From CAYPPK01 sp964412615 (lineage in GTDB: Bacteria > Patescibacteriota > Minisyncoccia > Sungbacterales > HO2-52-23), in contig CAYPPK010000001.1 in assembly GCA_964412615.1 (NCBI GenBank), forward strand, positions 59,681 to 123,680: a stretch of 64,000 nt of DNA. Reading direction: 5' to 3'. Within the stretch, counting starts at the first letter, position 1. Every line of letters starts with the position of its first letter. Below, piece after piece: positions 1 through 9,223 of the stretch. Position numbers and translations under genes: made by a program. The notes under the pieces were generated by a model. It was not told where the DNA came from. It saw nothing but the letters and a program-made list of their open reading frames with translations, and made no database searches.

Positions 1-3
1 CTA

Positions 4-723
4 ATGATTAAAAACTATAAAATACTCGCTTTAATTCCCGCCCGGGGAGGATCCAAACGCGTACCCAGAAAAAATATTAAAGAACTTGGCGGTAAGCCGT
101 TGCTCGCTTATACCATTGAGCAGGGCAAAGCGTCCAAATACATTGACCGTTTGATTGTTTCCACCGATGACGAAGAGATTGTCAAAGTTGCCAAAGAGTA
201 CGGCGCGGAGGTTCCGTTTACTCGGCCAGCAGAACTTGCCGGGGATGCCGTTACTGATTTTCCGGTGTTCGTGCACACTCTTGAATGGCTCCGCGACCAT
301 GAACAGTACCGGCCGGATATTGTAGTCCAATTGCGCCCCACTCATCCGCTGCGAAAACCGGAAGACATTGACCGAGCAATTGAGCTTTTGGCCGAACATC
401 CGGAGGCGGATTCGGTGCGAACCATAAAGGAGCCGGATCAGACACCGTATAAAATGTATAAAATTGGCGATGGGGAATTTCTTGAACCGCTGCTTCCCAT
501 TCCCGGCGTCCCGGAATCGTTCAATCTGCCCCGTCAGAAACTTCCCAAGGCCTATGAGCATGTTGGAGTAGCAGATGTGATGTGGCATCGCACGCTCATG
601 GAGAAAAAGCAAATGACAGGAGCAAAAATAATTCCCCTTGTTCTTGAGGATTATCCTTATAGCGGCATAAACACCCTGGAGGACTGGGAAAAATATGAGT
701 ATTGGATCGGCAAGAAACGATGA
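4..723 (+). CDS. neuA: CMP-N-acylneuraminate cytidylyltransferase family (NeuA-like)
   Basis: A 239-residue protein that probably activates a nonulosonic (sialic-type) acid with CTP, giving the CMP-sugar used by cytoplasmic glycosyltransferases. The N-terminal nucleotide-binding signature IPARGGSKRVPRKN (about residues 11-24) is followed by GGKPLLAYTIE, and VQLRPTHPLR and the later HVGVADVMW region fit the NeuA fold. The length is normal for a single-domain synthetase. It is the first gene of a run of overlapping genes (its TGA overlaps the next ATG). No NeuB-type synthase lies in the window, but one could be just outside its left edge. The actual sugar (sialic, legionaminic or pseudaminic type) cannot be told from sequence alone. 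Confidence 0.85.
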   Translation: MIKNYKILALIPARGGSKRVPRKNIKELGGKPLLAYTIEQGKASKYIDRLIVSTDDEEIVKVAKEYGAEVPFTRPAELAGDAVTDFPVFVHTLEWLRDHEQYRPDIVVQLRPTHPLRKPEDIDRAIELLAEHPEADSVRTIKEPDQTPYKMYKIGDGEFLEPLLPIPGVPESFNLPRQKLPKAYEHVGVADVMWHRTLMEKKQMTGAKIIPLVLEDYPYSGINTLEDWEKYEYWIGKKR

Positions 724-1334
724 TAATTTATTTGGTAAGACACGGAAAATCAGAATCGCGGAACGGCTTGGGGGACACGGAGGCCGCTGATAAAATACCC
801 TTGTCCAAGTTTGGCATAATGCAGGCCAGGGCTCTCGGCCGCAAACTTAAGAAAAGAAAGATAGAGGCGGTTTACTCCAGTTCCATTTCGCGCGCCAGAG
901 AAACAGCCGAAATTATTTCCGCCGCTTGCGGCGTTAAAGTCCGGGAGGATTCCCGGCTTAACGAGCTAGTCATCTCCAGGACAATTTCAGATAAAGCTTC
1001 GCGCCGGCCGCTGCGTGCGCGGACTTTTCAGGAAAGGAATTTTATCCCTCCTTACGGCGAATCATTCAATCAATCCGTGGCGCGCTTTCTTGCTGCTCTG
1101 CAGGACATCGGGCGGTCCAGCCTAAATTCGGCCTGCTTAGTTTCGCATCGTGAGATTATGCAAAATGTACTGATGGATTTATTTTCTTTTGCCTCACCCC
1201 CTCCTATTCATGAGACGAGCGTTACCACGATTGTTTTCAACGGCGGTAAGTTTGAACTTATTTCTGTCAATGAACGCACTTGGTCGCCGGAAATACTCTG
1301 GCAAAAGCTAAGGGATAAATTATTTAAGTCGTAA
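720..1334 (+). CDS. Histidine phosphatase superfamily protein
   Basis: A 204-residue phosphoglycerate-mutase-like phosphatase. The catalytic RHG motif is in LVRHGKSES near the N terminus (His as nucleophile), the phosphate-binding YSSSISRARETAE follows at about residues 57-69, and the second catalytic His is in VSHREIMQN. I chose ATG 720 because it overlaps the upstream TGA (ATGA), the junction style of this operon; an in-frame start at 702 would run deeper into the previous gene. The position behind a NeuA homologue suggests removal of phosphate from a sugar phosphate, but that is inferred from context only. Confidence 0.8.
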   Translation: MIIYLVRHGKSESRNGLGDTEAADKIPLSKFGIMQARALGRKLKKRKIEAVYSSSISRARETAEIISAACGVKVREDSRLNELVISRTISDKASRRPLRARTFQERNFIPPYGESFNQSVARFLAALQDIGRSSLNSACLVSHREIMQNVLMDLFSFASPPPIHETSVTTIVFNGGKFELISVNERTWSPEILWQKLRDKLFKS

Positions 1335-1338
1335 GAAG

Positions 1339-3132
1339 ATGGATATTAAAGCCACAAAAACAATTCTGCTTCTCTGGAGAGCTTTCCGGGAATACCGCTA
1401 CCGGATTGTTTTTTTTGTGATTTTAGGATTTTTGGCAAGTATCTTGGCTGGAGTCGGCGTTACGGTCGTTATTCCTCTTTTTGCCCTGCTGGTCGGCAAC
1501 CAGGGCGGGGAAGCGGGCGACATTACCAGGTACTTTTTGCAAATTTTCAATATTCTACCTTTTGCTCTTACGCCTCGGATCCTGATCTTGGGAATTGTGT
1601 CCTTGTTTGTTTCGCGGGCGGCAATTTTATATCTATTCAGCTATGTTCGTTCCCAGGCAAGATTTGATTATCAAAACAAAGCCATGTCGGAAACTTTTTC
1701 CGGGCTGCTGGAAGCGCGCTGGCCGTATTTGCTCAAGCAGAAGCTGGGGCATGTGCAGATGGCTTTGGGCCGCGATATCCAGCAAAGCTCAACTCTCTTG
1801 GAAAATTCCGCGGAAATTCTTTTTTCTTCCGCGAGCATCATAACTTTTCTGGCCTTTGCCATGACTATTTCTCCGCAAATTACTCTTTACACAGCGGCGG
1901 CAGGGGCTCTTCTACTCGGGGGGCTTCGGCCATTGGTGGTGGCCACTAAGAGAAATGCCCGGCTTTCTACTTTTCAGGAAAGACAAGTAGCCCACTTTGT
2001 TGCCGAAAGCACCCTGGGCTTAAAAACCGTTAAAACACTTGGTGCTGAAACAGCGCTATTCAAGAAAGGCGGGGAATTTTTTAAGGTTTTGCGGGATTTG
2101 AACTTGAAAAGGGCTCTTACCGTCTCTTTATCCAGAATATCCGGAGAGCCGGTCAGCGTTGTTTTTATTTCTGCCATCTTCCTGCTTTCTTATCGCAGCG
2201 GAGGATTTGATTTTGCGGTTTTTGCGGCGGCGATTTATCTGATCCAGCGCATTTTCGTGAATCTGCAGGCCGCCCACGATGTGTTCCAGGCCATGAATGA
2301 GCGTCTTCCCCATCTGGAGAATTTTTTGAAATTCAAGGAAACGCTTGAGGAAGAACGGGAAGAGAACAAAAAAGAAGGATTATCGTTCGGTTTCTCGCGA
2401 GAGATTATCTTCAAAGACGTTTCTTTTGCTTATGAGGAGAGAACGCCGGTTTTGCAAGGAATGGGTATGGTTCTAAAAAAAGGAGAGATGCTTGCCCTCA
2501 TCGGTCCTTCCGGGGCGGGCAAGACCTCGGTTGCTGATTTGCTGCTGCGGCTATTCAAACCCGGCAACGGCGCAATTTTTTGTGACGGAACTGAAGCAGA
2601 GCGTTTTGACTTAGGCGGCTGGCGCCGGTCTTTGGGGTATGTGTCGCAAGATCTCTTTTTGTTCAATGATTCAATCCAAAATAATATTAGATTTTACAAT
2701 CCGGAGGTGAGCGACAGCGAGATTATTGAAGCAGCCAAGCAGGCGAATTCGTTTGAATTTATATCCAAACTGCCGGAAGGATTTCAAACCGTGATCGGTG
2801 AGCGGGGAGTCATGCTTAGCGCCGGTCAGCGTCAGCGAGTGGTTCTGGCGCGCGTGCTTGCCCGTCGCCCCCAGATTCTTATACTGGATGAAGCAACAAG
2901 CGCTCTGGATGCCGAGTCCGAGGCCTTGGTTCAGAAATCCATCCAGGCCCTTCGCGGCTCCATTACCGTTTTTGTCATCGCGCATCGGCTATCCACGGTG
3001 GTTGATGCCGATCGGGTGCTGGTACTTGATCAAGGAAAAATAATTGAAGAAGGGGATCCGCAAAAACTTCTTGCTGATAATAATTCATATTTTCACAGAA
3101 TGTACTATCTGAAGGAAGAACAGAAAAAATGA
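1339..3132 (+). CDS. ABC transporter, fused permease/ATPase (MsbA/lipid-flippase type)
   Basis: A 597-residue half transporter. About six hydrophobic segments fill residues 1-320, then a nucleotide-binding domain with Walker A GPSGAGKTS (about residue 390), signature LSAGQRQRVVLARVLARRP, Walker B ILILDEATSALD and H-loop IAHRLSTV. All catalytic motifs are intact. Exporters of this form work as homodimers that flip lipids or lipid-linked sugars. Sitting between sugar-activation and glycosyltransferase genes, it is a candidate to export the glycan or glycolipid made here. Its TGA overlaps the next ATG. Confidence 0.9.
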   Translation: MDIKATKTILLLWRAFREYRYRIVFFVILGFLASILAGVGVTVVIPLFALLVGNQGGEAGDITRYFLQIFNILPFALTPRILILGIVSLFVSRAAILYLFSYVRSQARFDYQNKAMSETFSGLLEARWPYLLKQKLGHVQMALGRDIQQSSTLLENSAEILFSSASIITFLAFAMTISPQITLYTAAAGALLLGGLRPLVVATKRNARLSTFQERQVAHFVAESTLGLKTVKTLGAETALFKKGGEFFKVLRDLNLKRALTVSLSRISGEPVSVVFISAIFLLSYRSGGFDFAVFAAAIYLIQRIFVNLQAAHDVFQAMNERLPHLENFLKFKETLEEEREENKKEGLSFGFSREIIFKDVSFAYEERTPVLQGMGMVLKKGEMLALIGPSGAGKTSVADLLLRLFKPGNGAIFCDGTEAERFDLGGWRRSLGYVSQDLFLFNDSIQNNIRFYNPEVSDSEIIEAAKQANSFEFISKLPEGFQTVIGERGVMLSAGQRQRVVLARVLARRPQILILDEATSALDAESEALVQKSIQALRGSITVFVIAHRLSTVVDADRVLVLDQGKIIEEGDPQKLLADNNSYFHRMYYLKEEQKK

Positions 3133-4508
3133 CGCCTACGGAAATGAAAACAATATTTATTACCGTTTCCTCCGGTGCGGAAATTAAGAATTTCATGCTG
3201 GGTGATTTTTATAAATTGGCTAAAAATAGCGATGATATTCGCTTGGTGGTCTTCGTACCTGCGGAAAAAATTATCCGGTATAAGCAGGAATTTAACCACG
3301 AGCGCTGTATAGTGGAGCCGATGCCTGACTTTGGCGGCGGCAAAGCCAAGCAGTTATTTCAGGTCCTGACTCTAGCCAGTATTCCCACGGCAACCATCCG
3401 CTCCCGCCAAAGGTTTACTTATCTGAGCGGAGGATCGCTTTTGGCGTTTTGGGGCAAGCGGTTGATCTGGCTCCTGGGCCATCGGAAAATTTTTCGCGCC
3501 CTCCTGCGTGCCGTTGATTATCATCTCTTTCGCGAAGACCGCGTCTGGGAGGCGTACTTTATCCGCTATAATCCCGATGTTGTATTTGCTCCGGCCTTAA
3601 AGTTTGAGGAATCAATGGCGCTTATGAAGGCCGCTAAGCGTCAGGGAATTCCATGCGTGGGTATGACCGGAGGATGGGATAACATATCCTCCAAACTTTT
3701 TTTGCGCGTGCACCCGGACCTTATGCTCGTGCAAAATCCGACTATGCTCCGTGAACTTATGGAGCTCAACGATTATCCGGCAAAAAAAATACGGGTGGTT
3801 GGCTTTCCGCAATGGGACCACTATAAAGACCCGGCCTGGGAAATGAGCAAAGCCGAGGTAGCAAAAATCATCGGTGTGAATCCGGAAAAGCGCTGGATTA
3901 CCTATTTTACCGGCGGGCTACTAATCGGGGGCTTAACCATGGAGGACTTGAGAGACCAAGCCGATATCTTAACCAAAGCTATAGAGTCGGGTGAGATCCA
4001 AAACGCTCAGCTCCTGGTCCGCATACATCCTCTGGACAAAGTAACCTTGGAGGCAAAGAATCCCAGCAGCAAAGTTCTTGATTTTGGCAAAGGATTTAAT
4101 TTCAGCACGGACGACATAAAGCTGCTGGCCAATCTGGTTCGCTTGAGCGAGGTGACTATCAATTTCGGCTCCACCATGACTTTGGAGGCGGCAATTTTTG
4201 ATCGGCCGGTTATTTCCATCGGCTTTAATGGATATAACGATAAAAAAATTCCTGTTTTTAAACGGCTTTCCTACGCCCTTGATAACGCTACGCATTATTT
4301 TCCCATTGAAAAAAGCGGGGGAGTGTGGCGCGCCAAAAATCCCCGGGATTTCGTGGAAGCGGTAAAAAATTATCTCCAAAATCCCCAATTGCATCACGAA
4401 GGGCGGTTAGCCATTATGCGAGACTTGGTAGGGCCGCAGGACGGCAATTCCAGCCGGAGGGTTCTGGAAGAAATTGTTGGCTTGATAAAACCAATGACCC
4501 CGAAATGA
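3129..4508 (+). CDS. GT-B-like surface carbohydrate transferase
   Basis: A 459-residue soluble protein with the two-half layout of GT-B enzymes, resembling the surface-carbohydrate / CDP-glycerol-glycerophosphotransferase-like group. A C-terminal stretch with RIHPLDK and the donor-site-like NFGSTMTLEAAIFDRPVI (about residues 337-358) is typical of these folds, and PDVVFAPALKFEESMAL marks the first domain. The start is ATG 3129, overlapping the ABC transporter stop; ATG 3144 is an alternative. It ends in another ATGA overlap. Donor and acceptor are unknown. Confidence 0.65.
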   Translation: MTPTEMKTIFITVSSGAEIKNFMLGDFYKLAKNSDDIRLVVFVPAEKIIRYKQEFNHERCIVEPMPDFGGGKAKQLFQVLTLASIPTATIRSRQRFTYLSGGSLLAFWGKRLIWLLGHRKIFRALLRAVDYHLFREDRVWEAYFIRYNPDVVFAPALKFEESMALMKAAKRQGIPCVGMTGGWDNISSKLFLRVHPDLMLVQNPTMLRELMELNDYPAKKIRVVGFPQWDHYKDPAWEMSKAEVAKIIGVNPEKRWITYFTGGLLIGGLTMEDLRDQADILTKAIESGEIQNAQLLVRIHPLDKVTLEAKNPSSKVLDFGKGFNFSTDDIKLLANLVRLSEVTINFGSTMTLEAAIFDRPVISIGFNGYNDKKIPVFKRLSYALDNATHYFPIEKSGGVWRAKNPRDFVEAVKNYLQNPQLHHEGRLAIMRDLVGPQDGNSSRRVLEEIVGLIKPMTPK

Positions 4509-5752
4509 AAATTTTATACATAAATAATTTTTTGAAGGGGCATAACGTCAAGCCTCTGACCGGAGGCAGAAATAAAATGGCTTTTCTCCTGATGCAGTAT
4601 TTTGCCGGCGTCAAGACGTATAAGCCGGAGAAAGGTTTAGCCGGATACGAAAGCCATGAAGTTTTTATTTTCCCGTGGGGGGAGAGGGTAATGGAAGTGC
4701 TAAATTTTAGTCTGGGAGACGGACTTGTTGCAACCGTGTTGCCGACAGTTCCACCCTTTTCTTTCCGGAGGTTAATCAAGGCCATACCGAGATTAATCGC
4801 GGGCCGGGGACTGTCGCTTCGCCCTTATAAACGGGTATGGGAGTGGGCTAAGAGTGTTGTTTTTGACCAAGGGGCTGCTTTATCCTTGGCCATTGAAAAG
4901 ATAAAACCGGATATCGTCCACTCCCATCTCACCGCGTCTGACCTTCCTTTTGTCTACCGCAAATTAGGGATCAAAAGGCCTTTTATACTTACGCATCATG
5001 CGCCCGGGGAAGGAAGCGGTTTGGAGTTGTATGACTATGTGATATTTCCTTCGGAATTTCAGCGCCGGGAAATTTTACGAAAATATCCTTCTTTGGCCGG
5101 TAAATCCAAGACAATATACAACTACCTGGATAACGGATTTTGCGCCTGCCCGGGAGAAGGCAAGGACATTGTTTTTATTGGCAATCTGGGGAATAACCGT
5201 AAGGGCCTGGATATTGTGCTTAAGGCCTATACGCAAGACCCGTTTCTCAACCGCTGGAAATTTGTAGTGATAGGAGACGGTACAATGAGAGCCGAATACG
5301 AAAATTTTGCGAAAGAAAAAGAGCTTAACATTCATTTTGTCGGCAGATTGTCCGCAGCGGGCAACGCCGAAACAATGCAAAAAGCGGCCCTTTTTGTTAT
5401 GCCCTCCCGGGCCGAGGGTTTTGCCATAGTATATCAGGAAGCCATCTGCTCCGGTCTTCCCGTCATAGGATATCCGCCGAATGTCAGTGAGCTTAGCGAG
5501 ATTTTGAAAATGCCGGTTGGTTTGCCTTTTGACGCCTCACGCGACAGTCCGAAAAAATTGGCGGAACTTATTAAAACAATGATGACTCCCGAGAGCGGAT
5601 TTGGCCTGGAAATAAGGCAAGAAATAGCCCGGCGAGCGAGGAAGATTTTTTCTCTGGAAGGGTTCGGGTCGGAGCATGTTAATCTTTACCAAGCAGTAAG
5701 AGCCGAAGTCCTTAGAAAAGAGCATTTAAGCACGGTTCTGATTCAGGATTAA
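4505..5752 (+). CDS. Glycosyltransferase family 4 protein
   Basis: A 415-residue retaining GT-B glycosyltransferase. The donor-binding half holds VFIGNLGNNRKGLDIVLKAY, the phosphate-contacting FVGRLS, and the EX7E-like segment MPSRAEGFAIVYQEAICSG (about residues 300-318) that binds the nucleotide sugar. A longer open frame from 4325 exists, but ATG 4505 overlaps the upstream TGA and gives the usual GT4 beginning MKILYINNF, so I take it as the start. It is part of the overlapping glycan operon. Confidence 0.85.
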   Translation: MKILYINNFLKGHNVKPLTGGRNKMAFLLMQYFAGVKTYKPEKGLAGYESHEVFIFPWGERVMEVLNFSLGDGLVATVLPTVPPFSFRRLIKAIPRLIAGRGLSLRPYKRVWEWAKSVVFDQGAALSLAIEKIKPDIVHSHLTASDLPFVYRKLGIKRPFILTHHAPGEGSGLELYDYVIFPSEFQRREILRKYPSLAGKSKTIYNYLDNGFCACPGEGKDIVFIGNLGNNRKGLDIVLKAYTQDPFLNRWKFVVIGDGTMRAEYENFAKEKELNIHFVGRLSAAGNAETMQKAALFVMPSRAEGFAIVYQEAICSGLPVIGYPPNVSELSEILKMPVGLPFDASRDSPKKLAELIKTMMTPESGFGLEIRQEIARRARKIFSLEGFGSEHVNLYQAVRAEVLRKEHLSTVLIQD

Positions 5753-5768
5753 TTTTAAAGCAAAAATT

Positions 5769-6344
5769 ATGAATAAAATCTTCGCGCAAGATAAAATAAT
5801 AATTTTTGATACCGAATATACCACTTGGGAAGGAGCACAAGAAAGAAAATGGTCAGGTCCCGGGGAACACCGCGAGATCGTGGAAATCGGAGCAATCCTG
5901 GCCGATACGGAAAATTATCAAGAGCTGGATTCGTTTACTATTTTCGTAAAACCAAAGAAAAATCCCATACTCTCCGAATATTTTATTAAACTTACGGGAA
6001 TTACCCAGGAAAAAGTGGACCAGGAAGGAATTGATTTTCCTCTGGCTATTAAAAAATTCTCGGAATGGGCCGAGAATTTTCATCTTTATTGTTTCGGCAG
6101 TGATTTAAAAGTATTGCAGGAAAACTGCGAACTTTCCGGGATTGAGCTGCCGTTCTCCACCGAGTATTTTCATAATCTGCGCGATACTTTTTCTTCTTAC
6201 GGCATCGCGAGTGAAAATTATATGTCCAGCACCATTGTAGAGGCCTTTGGCGAAAAGCCGAAGCGCGAAGGCCATGACGCCTTAAACGATGCCCGCACGC
6301 TTTTGGACGGCCTGCGTTTGCTTGCTAAAAAAATTAAGGGTTGA
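5769..6344 (+). CDS. DEDDh 3'-5' exonuclease (DnaQ/ERI-1-like)
   Basis: A 191-residue single-domain exonuclease. FDTEYT near residue 14 supplies the first Asp/Glu pair, the central Asp is in YCFGSDLKVL (about residue 117), and GHDALNDART supplies the His and last Asp of the DEDDh set. It trims 3' ends of RNA or DNA. It follows the glycosyltransferase by 16 bp and ends the operon; nothing links it functionally to glycan synthesis, so it is probably a rider gene. The -35 box of the next gene overlaps its stop codon. Confidence 0.8.
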   Translation: MNKIFAQDKIIIFDTEYTTWEGAQERKWSGPGEHREIVEIGAILADTENYQELDSFTIFVKPKKNPILSEYFIKLTGITQEKVDQEGIDFPLAIKKFSEWAENFHLYCFGSDLKVLQENCELSGIELPFSTEYFHNLRDTFSSYGIASENYMSSTIVEAFGEKPKREGHDALNDARTLLDGLRLLAKKIKG

Positions 6345-6368
6345 CTTTTTAAGATCATTGTGTAACAA
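6341..6368 (+). promoter_or_regulatory. Sigma-70-type promoter upstream of 6400 gene
   Basis: TTGACT (6341-6346), 16 bp, then TAACAA (6363-6368). A strong Shine-Dalgarno run (GAGGGAGG, about 6386-6393) follows before the GTG start at 6400. The TTGACTTTTT box recurs at several promoters in this window. Confidence 0.5.
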
Positions 6369-6399
6369 TTTCTGCGGACTGTTCTGAGGGAGGATAAAA

Positions 6400-7542
6400 G
6401 TGAATACAACGGCTCCTCGTGTGCTTATTATTGTAGGTGATGCGCTAGATGCAGAGAGTCTAATTCCCGTATACTGGCATCTAAGCCAACTTGGAGTATA
6501 CGTAGAAATGTGTGCCGACCCCAAGGGAATTGCTAAAAAAATCTTGGAACGGCAAGAAGTTCCTTTTTCGGCCGTAGATGAAATCCCTAATTGGGATCGG
6601 GTGCGCATGGTGGTATGTGCCACTTCCAGCAAGGCAAAGGAACTAGCAGTTAGGGCTCTTTATGGGGCTCGCGCCGTGAATGCTCGGCTTCCTGGGTCTG
6701 AAGCTATTATCAGAGTGGGGGTTGAGTGTCTCTACGGAGATAGCAGCAAATGGGAACGTGAAGATATTGGGTTATTTGGCTGGATGATCGTTATGGATGA
6801 ACTGGCCAAGGCCTCATTTCTTGCCAACCAGCCAAGTTTCCAAGAAGGAAAGATTCTCGCTCTTGGCAATGCCAGCTTTGATAATCTCTCCTTGCTTCAC
6901 CAGCAAAAAGAAAATTTGCGGGCAAGTGTTCGTTCTGCTTGGTCAATTCTTCCTGGGAAAAAAGTGGTGGTGTTCTTTGCTTCCGATTCCCGCCAGATTG
7001 ATATGAGCGAAGGACTGGATCAAGTGCTGGCCGCTGTTGCCGATTCGGATGCATTATTAGTTGCCAAGTTCCATGAGTCAGATCCAGAACGAGAGCGGTG
7101 GATCAATTACGTGCGGGAAAAGTTTACCGCCAAAGGCCATTTAATTACTGATACTCCGGAGTTCAACAATGAGCAGTTAATTTGCGCAGCAGATCTAGTG
7201 GTGGGACACTATTCAACTCTGCTTATTCGCTCCTCACTCCTTTCCGTGCCAACGCTCTTTCTTCTCCTGCCATCTTCGCGCAGCTATTTGGAGGAACAAA
7301 AAAAGCTGCGGTCTCCATACTTTTCGCAAGTTGATACCTCGGCCCTTGCCGCGAGAACTGTTGAGAATATACGATTGCTCCTTGCGGCATGTCTTGGATG
7401 TCAAGATACAGCGCCCTACGTTAAGGCAATGGAAAACACAAATAGAAATCTATTTGCCGGTTTGGTAGATGGAAAAGCAACCGAACGTATTGCGACACTA
7501 CTCCATCGGCTTCTGTTGGAACAGCAGTCAATTTCATTGTAA
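6400..7542 (+). CDS. GT-B-like/CDP-glycerol transferase-like protein of unknown function
   Basis: A 380-residue protein starting at GTG 6400, fixed by the purine-rich ribosome site just upstream. I do not recognise a precise family. The N terminus (VLIIVGDALDAESLIPVYWHL) looks like a Rossmann-type first domain. The second half (VVVFFASDSRQ, then LVVGHYSTLLIRSSLLSVPT at about residues 268-287) resembles the acceptor/donor cleft of GT-B and CDP-glycerol-transferase-like proteins. It has its own promoter, ribosome site and terminator, unlike the overlapping operon to its left, so it is expressed alone. A role in surface glycan assembly is only a context guess. Confidence 0.5.
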   Translation: MNTTAPRVLIIVGDALDAESLIPVYWHLSQLGVYVEMCADPKGIAKKILERQEVPFSAVDEIPNWDRVRMVVCATSSKAKELAVRALYGARAVNARLPGSEAIIRVGVECLYGDSSKWEREDIGLFGWMIVMDELAKASFLANQPSFQEGKILALGNASFDNLSLLHQQKENLRASVRSAWSILPGKKVVVFFASDSRQIDMSEGLDQVLAAVADSDALLVAKFHESDPERERWINYVREKFTAKGHLITDTPEFNNEQLICAADLVVGHYSTLLIRSSLLSVPTLFLLLPSSRSYLEEQKKLRSPYFSQVDTSALAARTVENIRLLLAACLGCQDTAPYVKAMENTNRNLFAGLVDGKATERIATLLHRLLLEQQSISL

Positions 7543-7568
7543 GGTCCGACTTTAAGTCGGCCTTTTTT
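7543..7568 (+). terminator. Rho-independent terminator
   Basis: Stem CCGACTT / AAGTCGG with a one-base loop, flanked by GG/CC and followed by six T. It lies directly after the stop of the 6400 gene. Confidence 0.85.
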
Positions 7569-7620
7569 GTTAGATTTAGCGGGAAACAAATTTTAGTGCT
7601 TTTTGGTTATATTTTTATAT

Positions 7621-8358
7621 ATGACCGCAGACAAAAAACTTGAAGTCTTGGGAATTGTGGGCGCGCGCTCCGGCTCCAAAGGCATGCTGCATAAAAACAT
7701 TACCCCTCTGGCCGGCAAGCCGCTTATGGCCTGGATTATGGAAACGGCCCAAAAATCCCGTTATATAAATCGCTTGATTCTCTCCACGGATTCTCCGGAA
7801 TATGCCGAAGTGGGAAAAAAATACGGAGCCGAGGCGCCTTTTTTGCGTCCTGCCGAACTTGCGGCAGATACCTCCATTGTGGGAGAGTTTATTTTGCATG
7901 CGCTGGAATGGCTTGAAAAAAATGAATCGTACACCCCGGACTTGGTGGTTTATCTTTCTCCCACTGTTCCTCTGGTGCGCTCCGAGGATATTGACACGGC
8001 CATAGAACTTCTGCTGTCGGACGAGAAGGCCGATTCCGCAATTTTGGCATCTCCCAGCCATGGCAGTCCGCACAAAATGGTGAAGCTGGCATCCGACGGG
8101 AAGGGCGTTGTTTCTTATATCACCAGAAATTCACGGGATGTCGCGGCGTCCAATCGGCAGGCGTATGAAAAAGCTTTTAACCGCGAGAGTTTGCCGATAG
8201 TCAGCCGGGTCTCGTCACTGCGGCGACTGAAGTCTCAATCCGGAGACCGGGTTCTCCATCATCTAATTTCTCAGGAGTCCGCGTTTGATATTGACACTCC
8301 GACAGATTTTTTTATCGCCGAACAGCTTATGCTGCGCAAACTTAATGACCCTTCCTAG
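7621..8358 (+). CDS. Second acylneuraminate-cytidylyltransferase-like protein
   Basis: A 245-residue paralogue of the first gene in the window. The signature is VGARSGSKGMLHKNI, then GKPLMAWIME and VVYLSPTVPLVRSEDI. The start is ATG 7621; the longer open frame begins with TTG inside an AT-rich, promoter-like stretch. The glycine-rich loop is changed from ARGGSKR to ARSGSKG, so substrate or nucleotide preference may differ from the first copy. It overlaps the next gene by 14 bp, suggesting coupled translation. Confidence 0.78.
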   Translation: MTADKKLEVLGIVGARSGSKGMLHKNITPLAGKPLMAWIMETAQKSRYINRLILSTDSPEYAEVGKKYGAEAPFLRPAELAADTSIVGEFILHALEWLEKNESYTPDLVVYLSPTVPLVRSEDIDTAIELLLSDEKADSAILASPSHGSPHKMVKLASDGKGVVSYITRNSRDVAASNRQAYEKAFNRESLPIVSRVSSLRRLKSQSGDRVLHHLISQESAFDIDTPTDFFIAEQLMLRKLNDPS

Positions 8359-9223
8359 TATTTTAAAATCCTGGGTCCGCCCACTGGTTGCTTGGGTAGC
8401 CAAGCCCTATCTGGAAAGCTACGCCGGCCTGGAGGATGTTTTTTACCGGAGAAACCATATCGTTGCCTTTGACCTGGAGGATGTGCGGATGAATGTTCGC
8501 TCCCCCTGGAATCCACCTCCCGAAGTCGGGGAATACATAAAAAACGGCCTGCTTTCCAGACCTCCGCTTTATGACGGTCTTTCTCTTAAGTTATGGTCTT
8601 TTGCTTTTGATCGCGGCACGGGGGTTCTTAATCTGGAAGTAAGCTACGGCTGCTACAGCCAGTATTTTTTTACTAACCTTGACGATGAATTTCGGAGGAA
8701 ATTTTCTAACTCGCGATATTGGTTCAATGCTTTAAATATCGGCGCTTTGTTGATTACCGCCGACAACAAATTACGCCTGCATAAGAGATCGCCTGATGCC
8801 CGGCAGTCACCTGGTAAACTGGATACTCCTTGCGGGCACCCCACCGGGATGAAAGAAGTTCCCGCCAAGGAACTTATTCCGGCTGCTTTGGAGGCAATTT
8901 TAAAAAAGGAGTTGGGTTTTGCGGTAACCATAACTTCAACCCTTCCCTTGGTGGCTTTTATTGCTCATCCCAATTTAGATTTTAATTTGATGTATTTGGT
9001 CAAAGTAGCCGAGACCGGCAAAGAATTGGAGGCGCGAAAAATGGCTTTATCAGGCGAGAAGCACAAAGAGGTTTACTTTATTGACGCGGCTACGGAAAAC
9101 CTTACTTCTTTTCTTAAATCCAGGCGGCGGGAATTAAGCCGTTCTTTGCCCGAAGCCATACTTCATCTTATTCGCCGAGAGCGTCTGAAAATTCGCCATT
9201 CCCAAAATTCTAAGATGGCATAA
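8345..9223 (+). CDS. Nudix-like hydrolase with degenerate Nudix box
   Basis: A 292-residue protein. From about residue 135 a Nudix-like domain reads NALNIGALLITADNKLRLHKRS, then PCGHPTG and ALEAILKKELGF, where a Nudix box (GX5EX7REUXEEXGU) would sit. The second half of the box keeps only part of the acidic set (REXXEE reads AILKKE), so metal binding may be weak. The long N-terminal domain before the Nudix fold recalls NUDT22/plant-type UDP-sugar hydrolases; that likeness is from memory. ATG 8345 overlaps the previous gene. Its 3' end overlaps the convergent membrane gene by 61 bp. Confidence 0.5.
   Translation: MTLPSILKSWVRPLVAWVAKPYLESYAGLEDVFYRRNHIVAFDLEDVRMNVRSPWNPPPEVGEYIKNGLLSRPPLYDGLSLKLWSFAFDRGTGVLNLEVSYGCYSQYFFTNLDDEFRRKFSNSRYWFNALNIGALLITADNKLRLHKRSPDARQSPGKLDTPCGHPTGMKEVPAKELIPAALEAILKKELGFAVTITSTLPLVAFIAHPNLDFNLMYLVKVAETGKELEARKMALSGEKHKEVYFIDAATENLTSFLKSRRRELSRSLPEAILHLIRRERLKIRHSQNSKMA

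Noticed and set aside
4325..4504. Extended N terminus of the GT4 protein
   Set aside because: It would overlap the previous gene by 180 bp; ATG 4505 gives a standard start and an ATGA overlap.
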